A stretch of DNA of 64,000 nt from Schistosoma mansoni (Eukaryota; Platyhelminthes; Trematoda; Strigeidida; Schistosomatidae). The stretch is from the NCBI RefSeq assembly GCF_000237925.1, contig NC_031502.1, forward strand, positions 21,078,909-21,142,908. Reading direction: 5' to 3'. Below are positions 11,283 to 22,136 of the stretch, piece by piece; the stretch's first letter is position 1, and each line of letters starts with the position of its first letter. Made by a program: the position numbers and the translations under genes. The notes under the pieces are model-generated. The model saw only the letters and a list, made by a program, of their open reading frames with translations. It was not told the DNA's origin and did not search any database.

Positions 11283-11752
11283 GTATTGTTATACGTTATG
11301 TATTAAAAAGGTAATATTGTAACCACCAACGGGAAAAGGTTTTAAGCGTTAGTACTGCGTAAAATAGCTAAGTAGATATAAGATTTTCATATTGCATAGT
11401 TTGGCTAAAAACGCCCGTAACTATGGACGTCTAAATATTTTCAAAACCTGTCCTCGTGCTTTTCTTACTTGGTTCGCTTATGTTGTTGAGAAAGGATTTA
11501 ATTTCTTTCGACGAGAAACCTTATTGTTCACAGGCAGATGGTTATAAGTTGGTTTAGTGTTTAAGACTTTCGACTTTCAACAATTGAATTTCAGGTTTAG
11601 GTCCCACCTCACCCATATGGGTTCGGACAACTTTTTAGTATCATAATTTCTCACATAATAAGTATATTTTAAAGTTGAATATTTGTTTTTACTTGATACC
11701 TAAGTTACTGGCTTCTGCTCTGAATCAAGCTATCAATAAATCTTAAATTTTG

Positions 11753-11755
<3 letters not shown>

Positions 11756-11788
<33 letters not shown>
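11756..11788. repeat. (TA)n microsatellite
   Basis: About 16 uninterrupted TA units lie in intron 5, roughly 50 bases before exon 6. Confidence 0.9.
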
Positions 11789-11790
<2 letters not shown>

Positions 11791-11840
11791 CGTAACTTTT
11801 CAAAAAGGACTGTGTATGTGTGCTTTTCATATTATACTAG

Positions 11841-12059
11841 CCAGTGGCCCATATGACACCTCCGTCTTCTCCTCAGTTAATTCCTACCACCGCTATTACC
11901 ACTCCTGCTACTTCTGTCAATGTTGCTGCTGTTCGTCCTTCCGTCTACTCTACATTTACTAGCAACGAAACTCGTTTATGGTGGATGGCAGTTATTGATT
12001 GTCGTGTAGCAGATATGAAACGTTTGCTAGGAATAAATCCTAAATTAGCCAATTGGGCT
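11841..12059 (+). CDS. sowah: sowah exon 6: linker and first ankyrin-region helix
   Basis: The acceptor is attatactag and the exon ends AATTGGGCT|gtgagt. It has 73 codons in phase 0. A Pro/Thr/Ser-rich start (PVAHMTPPSSPQLIP) leads into 'TRLWWMAVIDCRVADMKRLL' and 'GINPKLANWA'. The latter matches the SOWAH segment of the type EHEWLLRVAEGxWDxVxxLLxxDPxLAxR that precedes the ankyrin repeats. The residues expected next come from the microexon at 16533. Confidence 0.85.
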
Positions 12060-13140
12060 GTGAGTTATGAATTTTTTTTGTTTAAAAATTAAAGATGAAA
12101 AAGGTTTGTTGAAAAAATCACTTTAATGATATTATCAATTTAAGATTAGGTTTAGAAATAGGATAGTGTGATTAATATTAATATAACGAGAAAGCTTTCA
12201 CCCGCCTACGCAACCCAAGCCAACAAACAGTAGCATAATATACTCATTCTCTGTCTTTGTTGAACTTAATATAACGCCTTCGCAACCTTCTTAAACTTTT
12301 GTTGGATGGCGAACACCTGAGTAATATGTGAGAGCTAGTTGAATGTTTCCTCAAATTAATTACTCTGTGGCTATTACAGGAGGATTTCTACCTTCACAAA
12401 CTTGTGTAATCAACAATACAGTTTAATTAGATGGCATTACTTGGACCATCCAAACACTATAGCCCCTTTATACCATAGGTGTTAGAGTTGATGAGTAGAA
12501 TGCATTTAGAATGTAATTGGAAGCCGGTTGAACTGTTTTTCAAAGTGTTGTGCTTATCCCCCCAGTGACTTGGCTTAAAGATTATTCACTGATCCATCTA
12601 TTTTTCAGTGGCTGATTTTAGGCCCTAATTTATTGGATAGGTGTAAATAAGAGTCTATTGTTACTTGTTACCTTAGCATTTTCAGTTTCAATCAACTCCC
12701 GGTCAGAATAACTTTTTATCGATCTATTTAATCCTTTTTCGTTCATTGTCCTTTTGAGATTGAGAACCGACTTAGATTTTGTTGCTTTTGGTCTTAACAC
12801 TATCCGGTCGACCTGTCTAGTATGACAGGAGTTGAAAAAGGAAGTCTCCGAAGTCTCTGTTTTATTTTTCCACAATCGCCTAAACTTAACCACCTTATCA
12901 GAGTAGCGGATACGATTTCCATTCTACAATATTCAAATATAACTTTATCTCACCTACCACTAATTATATTAAAATATTGATGATTTATCAGTTAATAACT
13001 AAGTAATTAATTTTCATAGTGTGATAACTCAGACCATTTATGTACTATTATGAGTATAAACTGTTTCGTAAATAAATAATAAATCTGTATATAAAGAAAA
13101 TTATAATGAAAATAAAACTAATCATATTTAAGAGTGAGAA
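12060..13140. other. Intron 6 start, no gene seen
   Basis: The only long open frame lies at 12630-12893 on the minus strand (Lys/Arg/Ser-rich, containing FFNSCHTRQVDRIVLRPK). It matches nothing I know and may be an old repeat. The rest is AT-rich with no recognisable feature. Confidence 0.3.
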
Positions 13141-13144
13141 TAGT

Positions 13145-13875
13145 TGATCTATTACTCCTACCGGTTCCGTCCTACTTTATGGCAGTGAAACATGGCCGAT
13201 AAAAGTAGAGGATATTCATAGGCTACTAGTATTCGATCATAGGTGTTTTCGAAGCATTTCTCGTATATCTTGGGACCACCGGGTAAGTAATGCAGTTGTT
13301 AGGAAACGGGTACTAGGTAAGGTTGGCAAATCGATTAATGAAGTAGTGTAACTTCATCAGTTGAGATGGCTAGGACATGTGTTACGTATACCCAACCACC
13401 ATCTGCCCCGACGTGCAATGTTTTATGGTGTATGAGTAGGTTGTAAGAAAGCTAGGGTTGGCCAGACCGAAACGTGACACAAACCCATGTAGTCACTGAT
13501 AAGTGGACTAAGCCATGTTGTTAGGTGTAGACTACCTGGTTGGGACTCGCGAGATGATAGCATTCGATGGTTAGAGACCTTGAATGACATGGCTCAAAAT
13601 GGTTTGCAATGGCAAAGGTGCATCCACTCTTTGTGTTCTCCCAAATTCTAATCTTCTGAATTCTTCATGTCCCTTTCTTTTTTTCTCATTTCAAATTTAT
13701 TTCACTGTATTATACCCCCTCAATAACATCGTCAAACCCTAATCTTTCGGATTACTTCTTATACTCTTACTACTTCTACCACTATGGGATTTGAATCGCC
13801 AACTGGATCTCTGTGCTAACGTGGTATGGCAACTCGAACTGATGTACGTACGTACGAAGTTCTAAGTTGTGACTG
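13145..13875 (+). mobile_element. LINE-R 3' end
   Basis: The segment encodes a broken C-terminal stretch around LRWLGHVLRIPNHHLPR-type sequence, then GCKKARVGQTET. A 3' region follows with gtacgtacgtac and a gactgact tail. The same organisation occurs at 28150, 31030, 48056 and 61385. It is 5'-truncated with several stops. The parent LINE clade is unresolved; the LGHVLRM tail is shared by RTE-like and some CR1-like elements. Confidence 0.75.
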
Positions 13876-14339
13876 ACTCTCCTACCGGTAACAATTTTCA
13901 ACCATGTAATCTAATATCTTCAATCGTGATTAAAGAGTTTATTATTCTTTATATTGATTTTATTGAGTAACTAGTAGTTGATGCATAGATAATTGTAATC
14001 GATTAGAAATGAAAAAAACAACAACAGAATTTATAGGATATGGATAAATAAACATGCAATCAACCTGATGTATATGATTTTGGAAAAGATCAGAAAGTTA
14101 TGTATAGAAACCATTTAGCAACTATTTTAACTCATTATCCTAAGGGTCTTTAATCTTACGAATTCTAAACGGCAATTTTGAAATTTGATACATGATTAAC
14201 TTATATTTATCGTTAACTTTTTCTTGGAAGTCTAACATCTACTAGTTTGTATACTGTGTACCTTCTTCCAGTAGTATTGAAGTAGGCAGCGTAATATGCA
14301 TTAAGATATCTAATCAGCTTTATTATATAGATCAATGCT

Positions 14340-14960
14340 TGATTATGAAAACGTTAACCTCGCGTTCAGTTAGAAGTATGAGTATTTGACCACAGATGCC
14401 TTAGAAATATTGCTCGCATCTGCTGGGATCACCGGGTAAGTAATACTGACGTTAGATGCAGGTTATTAGGGAATGATGGTAAATCAGTTGATGAGGTCAT
14501 GAATCTTCATCGACTGAGATGGTTGGGCCACGTGTTACGTATGCCTGAACACCGATTACCACGACGCGCTATGCTGACTAGTGTAGGGGATGGTTGGAAG
14601 AGAGTTAGGAGCGGCCAAACCAAAACGTGGCATCAGTGCTTGCAGTCACTAACTTCTAGTCTGAGCCATGTTGGTAGATGCAGAATACCTGGTTGGTGTC
14701 CACGTGACTATCATAACCAATGGTTGGAGACTGTGTGTGACGTGGCTCAGAATCGATCACAAACCTTGAGATTAAAATTGCTTCATATCTTCCTTTCTTC
14801 CTATACTATATCCTTATATACAACTTTTTTTTTATATATTACCACCACTAAATTAACTACTATGAATCCGGTGTTGATCTTGTTGTGCTAACGAGGTATG
14901 GCAACTTGGACCGATGCATAAATGTGTCTGGTCCTACGTTGTAGCTGACTGACTGACTAA
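14340..14960 (+). mobile_element. LINE-R 3' end, second subfamily
   Basis: An open stretch (14499-14891) reads 'LHRLRWLGHVLRMPEHRLPR', then GWKRVRSGQTKTWHQC and CDVAQNRS. The 3' end (tggtcctacgttgtagctgactgac) differs from the first subfamily and matches the copies at 17591, 29380 and 49855. Confidence 0.75.
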
Positions 14961-15399
14961 CTGTTCCATATGTCAATATGATGAAAAGTTTTATTTAAGA
15001 GGAATAAACAGGTTTATTGTTATTATGTAATAGATACAAATCCAGTTTTGTTACAAAATGAGTTTTAAAAACGGCATTATTATTATCTTAACTAATGTTG
15101 CCATTATTACACATACGCTACATGATGACCATTCAAACTTGTACTAAATAACCACCAGGTTATTTATGACAACTCTAGTTATTGATCGGCTATTAATAAA
15201 TGTTAGTGAATAATGTTATATGATTGAGGCCAATCGATCTAAGTTTCATGTTAGTTAGCACTTTCATCAATAAATGGGCTTGAAATATTAATGGAATTGT
15301 TGGTCTTTTAAGGATTAGATCAACAATGAGGTCTAGATACAACGTGATATTAGTTACTTACTGTTCAGTGATCAAACTACATGACACTTGTGTTATTTA

Positions 15400-15650
15400 G
15401 ACCTAACCATTGCCCAACCCAGCGATCTATGCTAGCTGATATAAAGGTGGGTTGAAAGGTAAAAGCAACCAAACCAAAACGTGACATCATTTCATGAAGC
15501 CATTGTTTTTTTGTTATGAGGGTTGTTATTAAATGCGAATCACGTGGTAGGGATTCAGATAACAACTATAATTAATGGTTGCAGATGTTAGATAACACGA
15601 TTCAGAATCGGTTACAATGATCCAGATGCATTTACCGTTTTAATGTAGAT
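15400..15650 (+). mobile_element. Ancient LINE-R fragment
   Basis: Scattered matches to the GWKKA...QTKTWHH and NRLQW parts of the LINE-R tail, heavily diverged. Confidence 0.45.
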
Positions 15651-16259
15651 CATGAGTTCGAACATTCCTCTATACATCCCTTTTTCATCAATATCAACAC
15701 TATTATCATGAGAGTAATAATCATTTTGTCGGTAACACTCAATATTTTTCAAATACTTTCCACGTTTCTTTGATTTCCTGCAGTAACCACTATGGATACT
15801 TATAGTTTTCCTGTCTCTTTTACTTTAATACTTTACGTTGACATGTAGGCCCTGCAAGATACCGATAACGTACTATAAATGTAAACTGCACTATTTTTAA
15901 CTACACAGGTTCTGTATGTATATACACACACGCGCACAACGATATACCGTTAGTTCATTTACTAAACTGTAAATACTTAGTAAAAGAATATATGCCAGAT
16001 CATGTCATTATTACCTAGGGTATCTGTTGAACAGGTTAATGTCTATCTGGATTCGGAAGCTCAGTGAATAGCATATTGGCGTTTAAAGCAAATACCTTAG
16101 GTTCAAGCTTTAAAGAAAAAAATAACTCGAGGATACGGATACATCCATCTGATGAATCCTAGTGTTAACCATAAATGATCTATTCTAAACTCACTGGGTT
16201 ACTTTCATCCTAGATTGAGAATTATCAGAATTTTAGTCCATAATTTGGTGTAATCATTA

Positions 16260-16391
16260 CTTTCTGGTAAGCGTTTTTCAGCGAGTTGACTCTTCTACGG
16301 GATAGGGTCGCTAACCCCATGCCCCCACCCTCCTCCTTTACCCGGGCTTGGGACCAGCAGTAACTCTAGAAGAGCTACAGGCAGAGTTTGA
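16260..16391 (-). mobile_element. Stand-alone copy of the RTE-like LINE 5' leader, with TSD
   Basis: The 132-bp insertion is flanked by an 11-bp perfect repeat, tgtaatcatta (16249-16259 and 16392-16402). Read on the minus strand it equals the first ~125 bases of the full-length LINE at 42509 downwards (CTGTAGCTCTTCTAGAGTTA, then CCCGGGTAAAGGAGGAGG). It stops at CCAGAAAG, before the start codon. LINE copies normally lose their 5' end; this one has only the 5' end. Confidence 0.85.
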
Positions 16392-16532
16392 TGTAATCAT
16401 TATTTAGCGTTTATTATTATATTACTTAAATTTTGGTAAATATTAATCTGTCCCTATTGAGTTTTCTTTTTCTGATTTTGACATATTTAAACTTCTCCGT
16501 TCTATGTTTTATTTTTTTCTGCATTATAACAG

Positions 16533-16547
16533 GATCCAGTAAATGGT
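16533..16547 (+). CDS. sowah: sowah exon 7: 15-base microexon DPVNG
   Basis: The sequence is attataacag|GATCCAGTAAATGGT|gtaagt. The upstream tract is rich in T and the donor is consensus. In phase 0 it reads DPVNG and joins exon 6 to exon 8 as LANWA-DPVNG-TALHYAAK. Vertebrate SOWAH proteins have about seven residues of the type KDFITGF at this point, so the microexon fills the gap that a direct exon 6-8 junction would leave. Microexons are known in schistosomes. The call rests on splice-site quality, phase and family fit. Confidence 0.7.
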
Positions 16548-16559
16548 GTAAGTTCGTGT

Positions 16560-17575
16560 TTTTTCCTTTCTGTTTGTATACTTTGATGATTAATTCGATG
16601 GTTGACTGTGTAATACCGAATGCCGTCTAGATTTTAAGTCATCATTCATGTATCCGGAAGTGAATTCTTTATCAATATAAACTCAGTATGGCTTGATAAA
16701 CTAGTTGATGAATAGTTTGCGTGATACTCCTTGTTTGGTTACCGGTAGTAATCGTCAGTATATAGATCTAAATTAGGTTAAATTCTGGTTTGCACTTATT
16801 CATGTAATCTTAGGGCAATTGACCCCTTTTTCCCTAGATCTGATCTCTTCAGACTATAGATAAATTTCCGTAAGCTAATACATACATCTTCCTAATGGTG
16901 TTTATGCCAATTAACATAAAATCTGGATTTACTGCTTCATCTACTGACCGGTACCACTTTTCGATCTGCTGAACGAAAGCGGAATGATCTAGTTAATATA
17001 TGAGTCAATACATTTTAAATACTCACCACTTCAAATGATAGCTCAGCTTGACCATTAATAAACGAAAAATTATAATGGATTTGGCTCATAAGTGTAATTA
17101 TTATACATATATCTATTCCAATCAGGGTTCAACAGAAGCTTCCGAGAGTATTTTAGAAAAACGATAGACTATGTATCATATCTTGATTGTAGAATTCCCG
17201 GTTTTGTAACTTTATTTTACATGCTTTCGGAAGCTTCAAGGAGGTTATGATCACACATACAACTATAAATATCCTTGTTTTCTGTACTTAAAATAACATT
17301 GAGGTTGGAGCTTCTTTTCAAAGTTTCCACTTTTTACTTTGTATTCGTGGCTCAGATATAATAAAATTCTGTGGGGGGGGGAACTAATAAACTGTTAGAA
17401 ATTCTGTATCAAATATTCAAGTATCAGACATTATCAGAATGTCTATATACATCTTCACAAATGATTTCAAACTGAAAACAAAAGGTCTCTGTAATTATGA
17501 GTAAAACGATTGTATCAGTAGACAAATTGATTCATTACACTCTAATGACAAGCGATAGTTATCATTTATAAACAG
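16560..17575. other. Intron 7 part, no feature seen
   Basis: AT-rich sequence with a G-run near 17371 and no recognisable coding or repeat family. Confidence 0.3.
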
Positions 17576-17590
17576 TTTATATTATTCAAG

Positions 17591-17935
17591 TCACTAACTT
17601 CTAGTGTGAGCCATGTTGGCAGATGCAGACTACCTGGTTGGGGTCCAAGTGACTATCGTAACCAATGGTTGGAGACTGTGGGTGACATGGCTCAGAATCG
17701 ATCACAATGGCGTAGGTGTATACACTCTATCTTCCCTTAAACCATAAGATTGAAATTGCTTCATATCTATCTTCCTTCCTGTGCTATATCCTTTTATACA
17801 ACCGTTCTTTTATATATTACCACCATTAAATTAACTACTATGAATTCGATGTTCATCTTATTGTGCTAACGAGGTATGGCAACTTGAACCGATGCACATG
17901 TGTGCCTGGTCCTACGTTGTAGTTGACTGACTGAC
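17591..17935 (+). mobile_element. LINE-R 3' end with 13-bp TSD
   Basis: The flanking direct repeat tatattattcaag (17578-17590 and 17936-17948) fixes both ends. The copy is heavily 5'-truncated, starting at the SLTSSVSHVGRCRLPGW part. It ends in gactgactgac, showing that the (GACT)n run is the true 3' tail. Confidence 0.85.
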
Positions 17936-18362
17936 TATATTATTCAAGCAATACTTGTGTTGTAATTCCTCTTATTGCGATCCAACTGTTTCTGTCGCTT
18001 AGTATTCTTGGACAGCAATTCACTCGGCAAGTCCCCAAATCAGAACATGACTAAACAGGAACAAAATTATATTCCGAATAACAAGGGTAGATGGAAGTAA
18101 GAAGCACAATAAGAGATACGTTAGTATATTTATAGTTTTTACACGTGAAGATTCTAGAGTCTTCTCCAAGTATCCATTAGCTATGATTGATTAGGGAATA
18201 GCCAATCATCGTGCCTCAACATAATCCTTCACGGAACATGTTTTAATCCAATCTATATTTCGCTAACAACTTTACATTTAAGTTTATGCTTATTAAGAAT
18301 ACTGAGCTAATTCATAATTCCAATAATCTTTTTTAGAGAGATTATTTCTAGCTAAGACGAAT

Positions 18363-18480
18363 ATATAGGCTTCGGTTTTAATGCCCAGGCAGTATCTTAG
18401 CCCTCACACAAATCATTTGATCTGTGTGATGCATATGTATTTGATGCTTCCTTGTATCAGTGTTTATGTGTTCAAATAAA
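18363..18480 (+). mobile_element. SINE B, 5'-truncated, with TSD
   Basis: It carries the last ~115 bases of SINE B (ggcttcggttttaatgccca ... gtgttcaaataaa). The 10-bp duplication taagacgaat lies at 18353-18362 and 18481-18490. Confidence 0.8.
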
Positions 18481-18639
18481 TAAGACGAATAAATGTTTTT
18501 TTGTAATAATCTATTCTCTAAACTAAATGTATTCATAGAGAAAGTTTCATTACTCAACTGGGTGACACATTATCACCATGAAATGTCAAAAAGAAGCAAT
18601 CCATTACGAATAGTTCTTCACAAATAATCAACATTCATT

Positions 18640-18787
18640 TAGTATTGTTTGTTTGAATCTTCCCATCGATGTGTTAGGACTGCAACTGGTCAGTCTCTAA
18701 TTGGGATATGTGCATACTGTGCGTATTGCCTGGATATAGCCTTAATTCACAAGTATTGTAAGCAAAGATGGATAGTGGCTAGCAGTG
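18640..18787. repeat. Sm-alpha repeat, left arm before the gap
   Basis: The Sm-alpha head (gtttgaatcttcccatcgat) is followed by the complement of the Sm-alpha tail (gcaaagatggatagtggcta). It faces the arm at 19117-19206 across the run of Ns. Confidence 0.75.
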
Positions 18788-19116
18788 NNNNNNNNNNNNN
18801 NNNNNNNNNNNNNNNNNNNNNNNNNNNNNNNNNNNNNNNNNNNNNNNNNNNNNNNNNNNNNNNNNNNNNNNNNNNNNNNNNNNNNNNNNNNNNNNNNNNN
18901 NNNNNNNNNNNNNNNNNNNNNNNNNNNNNNNNNNNNNNNNNNNNNNNNNNNNNNNNNNNNNNNNNNNNNNNNNNNNNNNNNNNNNNNNNNNNNNNNNNNN
19001 NNNNNNNNNNNNNNNNNNNNNNNNNNNNNNNNNNNNNNNNNNNNNNNNNNNNNNNNNNNNNNNNNNNNNNNNNNNNNNNNNNNNNNNNNNNNNNNNNNNN
19101 NNNNNNNNNNNNNNNN
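18788..19116. other. Assembly gap (329 N)
   Basis: Undetermined bases. The flanks are inverted copies of the Sm-alpha tail, so the missing sequence is probably the middle of an inverted Sm-alpha pair like those at 32935 and 34640. Confidence 0.95.
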
Positions 19117-19206
19117 TGAGATGCTGGTACATCCAGCTGACTAGTCCCAAATAGGACGAAACGCGTGTCAAACTGGATTCCACTGCTAGCCACTATCCAT
19201 CTTTGC
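19117..19206 (+). repeat. Sm-alpha repeat, right arm with hammerhead
   Basis: It carries stem II (GTCCCAAATAGGAC), GAAA, a GCGTGTC cleavage arm and the tail ggattccactgctagcc. The core reads CTGACTA instead of CUGANGA, so the catalytic G is lost. Confidence 0.75.
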
Positions 19207-19309
19207 TTAAAATAATCAACAGTTTATTCTGTACAATTTGTGATAGTGTCATTATTTATTACATAATTCATTATATTTTTTATATTGATAAATAGTAACC
19301 TGCTTCAGC

Positions 19310-19425
19310 TTGATCTTCTGGACAGTATTCCAGCCTTCATACAAATCGAATGACAAAGTGTGGCGTATACATATTTGGTACCTCCTTGTACCAATGTCTA
19401 AGTGTCTAAATAAATGTTTCTTTTG
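19310..19425 (+). mobile_element. SINE B tail fragment
   Basis: A diverged copy of the last part of SINE B (cagcttcatacaaatcgaat-like, then tgtaccaatgtctaagtgtc), ending in aaataaa. Confidence 0.6.
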
Positions 19426-19509
19426 GGAGTTTCTATGTTAATAATAATGTTTTAAACAGACAATGATAATTATCAGAAGGGAGTTTTGTGGAGATTTTAG
19501 TAATTTTAT

Positions 19510-19890
19510 ATAGTTGAAATCATGAGAAGCAGTAACCAGTAGAGTTCAACCAGGTCTGCTGGGAGATATCAACTCACTGAAGACATTGGTGAATGGTTGC
19601 TCAACTTCGTGGACTAGTTGAAGTTAGACATTAACGCCGTTGGATGCCGGCCGGCTCAGTGGTCTAGAGGTTAGGCGCTCGCGCGCGAGCCTGATAGGTC
19701 CTGGGTTCGAATCTCGCGAGGTGGGATCATGGATGCGCACTGCTGAGGAGCCCCATAATAGGACGAAACGGCTTAGAAGCAGTGCTTCCTGGTTTTCCAT
19801 TGTGGTCTGGCTTCAATTGACTCATGATTTCAACCATGGAAATACTGAAATCTCCACAAAACCCCTTCTGATCTATTCTATATATATTCA
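19510..19890 (+). mobile_element. SINE A, near-complete
   Basis: The unit has a leader (ccagtagagttcaaccaggt), a tRNA-like Pol III promoter and a hammerhead-like module. Box A is TGGTCTAGAGGTTAGGCG near 19659 and box B is GGTTCGAATCTCGCG near 19704. The hammerhead module has a CTGAGGA core near 19742 and GAAA, but its cleavage triplet is lost here. It continues to gactcatgatttcaac and a tail ending ccccttctgat. A minus-strand copy of the same length lies at 34075-34400. Confidence 0.75.
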
Positions 19891-20426
19891 TAATGTTTGT
19901 ATGTTTCTTGTCTTTTTTACTCACCTCCAATTTCCATATACAATTCATGAAAATTGAATATGGATTATTCTAGTGGGTAAGTCTTGTTCTGTATTTTATC
20001 TTTTGTTTTTATTGGTAAGTAAAGTAAGATAATTTGTGTAAAGATTATAGAATGGTAACGTAGCTGTTAAAATACAGTCAACTTTTAACCATTAAGTCAC
20101 AGGTTTGAATCCTCATCCATCATCCTTTGAGTTTAGGGACTCTTTAATAACTGATGCTCCCTGTTTGGATTTAAATCCCTATCACCTAACCATAGAGTAA
20201 GAAGGATAAGTGGTAAGTTATTCTGGCCACCATTAACCTTACTACTTCAGGACTAAGATATCTTTATTGATTGGTTACTGAGTAGTGACCAATCTGATCA
20301 TATCTACTTCATATTCTACTGATCACATTCCGTTTGTCAAGTCCCAACATAGCCATTAGTTTAAGTGACTCAACATCATAGTTTACTTTGTTCAAATAGT
20401 TAGAGGTTATCAACAAGAAGTCTTGA

Positions 20427-20699
20427 TTGAGCTACATTTCGTGCTCGTCATTTTGCTTTCAGAGACTGACTGTAGCTAATTATATCGACTTTGCTTTTGG
20501 AAATAGCTTTCGTGACGATGTGATCAAGTCATATTGTCTGAAAAACTTCTTTCCAAGGTTCCTAATATGTCAATCAGTAGATCTAAAGTACAATGACAAC
20601 AAATTACTGACTTTTCTCAGTTGTAGCGGAAGCGAAATTTCCTCCTGGATTCCCAGCATCCCTAGAAATAGAAGAGGGATTAGAAAAAATCGACTCTAA
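20427..20699 (+). other. Unidentified 90-codon open stretch
   Basis: It reads RLTVANYIDFAFGNSF ... SGSEISSWIPSIPRN. There is no splice context, no known motif and no repeat match in the window. It is probably a chance frame or an unrecognised old element. Confidence 0.25.
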
Positions 20700-20896
20700 C
20701 CAATAAGTTTAATAATCAATATGTATAACCGATCTAACTTACTTTGAGTAGTACTCTACCAAGTGGTATTCATTTTCTTTAGTGAGTATATTAAACTACA
20801 AATCACATCTCATATATAAAGCTCATCAATACAATTGTGGCATATAGATAAGTGTTAGACAGAGGAAGTTTGACCTATAAACTTAGTGATTAAAAG

Positions 20897-21418
20897 CCCC
20901 CAAATGCCCTGGTACGGCCGAGAGTGGGGGGAGTCCGCTCTCTCTCGAAATGCTCTCATATGACCACGCGTATATAGCCTCTACCAGGGAAGTTCTACTC
21001 ACCGCCTTCTCGTGGCGGGGGTGTTGTTTACAAAATTGAGAGGACGGAAAGCGAATGTCCTGCGCTTTAACCGGGTTGGTGGATATGGAGGATCTACCTA
21101 TGGAAGTTGGAAAACCCTGATTCCAAACCAATAGTGCACATGGGCTGACTCCAGTATCCTGAGGGAACAAATACCGTATGAATCAATCGTTGGTCACCGG
21201 CTACTATGGGACTGCATCTCCTCACGATGCTCAACTACCTTGTGGATCAGATCTTTAGGTCAAAGTCTCCGGGTGTGACTACCTAAGAAAACCACCTGCT
21301 TCGGTTTGGGCACCTGGGCAGTATTACAGCCCTCACACAAATCAAATGAGATTTGTAAGGCGCATATTTATCTGGTGCTTCCTTGTACCAATATTTATGT
21401 GTTCAAATAAATAAATAA
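20897..21418 (+). mobile_element. SINE B, near-full-length body with TSD
   Basis: The 12-bp duplication agtgattaaaag (20885-20896, 21419-21430) defines a 522-bp insertion. It starts CCCCCAAATGCCCTGGTACG and ends in ATAAATAAA. This start is shared with the copy at 45807-46336, so it is a natural 5' end for the family. The frames open across it are not conserved between copies. Confidence 0.9.
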
Positions 21419-21543
21419 AGTGATTAAAAGAAATAATAAAACATTGTTGTACTCTACTTGGCTTCTTATCTTTTTTTCCCCAGTTCAAAGTGCTATTTAT
21501 ATTTCCTATTAATGTATTTTTCTTTTTCCCTTATACATTGTAG

Positions 21544-21636
21544 ACTGCATTACATTACGCAGCAAAATTTGGTAATATCAACTGTATGAAATTATTGATT
21601 AATCAGTATCATGCTAATGTAAATATACGAAGTAGG
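21544..21636 (+). CDS. sowah: sowah exon 8: ankyrin repeat
   Basis: The acceptor is acattgtag and the exon ends AGTAGG|gtaagt. It has 31 codons in phase 0. TALHYAAKFGNINCMKLLI is a textbook ankyrin helix pair (TALHxAAxxGNxxxxxLLI), followed by NQYHANVNIRSR. It corresponds to the TALHWAAKxG repeat of vertebrate SOWAH proteins. Confidence 0.9.
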
Positions 21637-22136
21637 GTAAGTTAGGTTGAGAAACGAAGTATTATTATATACATATTTTGATATCCCTTTATATCCTAAT
21701 TGTTCTTCCTTTTTTGTTGTTGCCGTAACTGATCATGTTGTATGGTACAATGATTTGCCTTTAATTGTCATTCTGAGTAGTATTATTAATTATACACTGG
21801 TATCATTTCAACTTGTTAACACTCCTAGCTCTATCGGATCATTAGATTACAGTCGTTTAGTGATCCGTTCACTTTATTCCTATCTAACCAATGACTACTT
21901 CAATCAATAATACAAATGACCGTGACAACAACCAGGGAACTACTTTATACCTGTTAGTTAGTTCATGAGCTTCTCTTTTCAGTAGTTAGTAAGAAGACTA
22001 AAATTATATTATAATGAACCTTCTATTGATACGTTGTCCTCTTGACTTGACATGGCCATAATGAATCATAAGTGAAAAAATATAGTCCCGTACACAACTA
22101 AGTTATATATTATCCAAAAACATAACTGAATACTAC

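Noticed and set aside
12381-12404. Candidate microexon GAGGATTTCTACCTTCACAA (EDFYLHK)
   Set aside because: It has DF as in the family but no glycine, and the donor (gtgtaatc) is weak; the 16533 exon fits better.
18649-19193. Several open frames across the N run
   Set aside because: They are open only because Ns do not encode stops.
20970-21170. Open frames inside SINE B copies (e.g. QGFPTPLGGLSVFTKPFKAP-like)
   Set aside because: They recur only because the SINE recurs; frames are not preserved between copies.
21483-21512. Candidate exon after a strong acceptor (FKVLFIFPIN)
   Set aside because: It is hydrophobic with no family match and a weak donor, and is not needed once the 16533 microexon is used.
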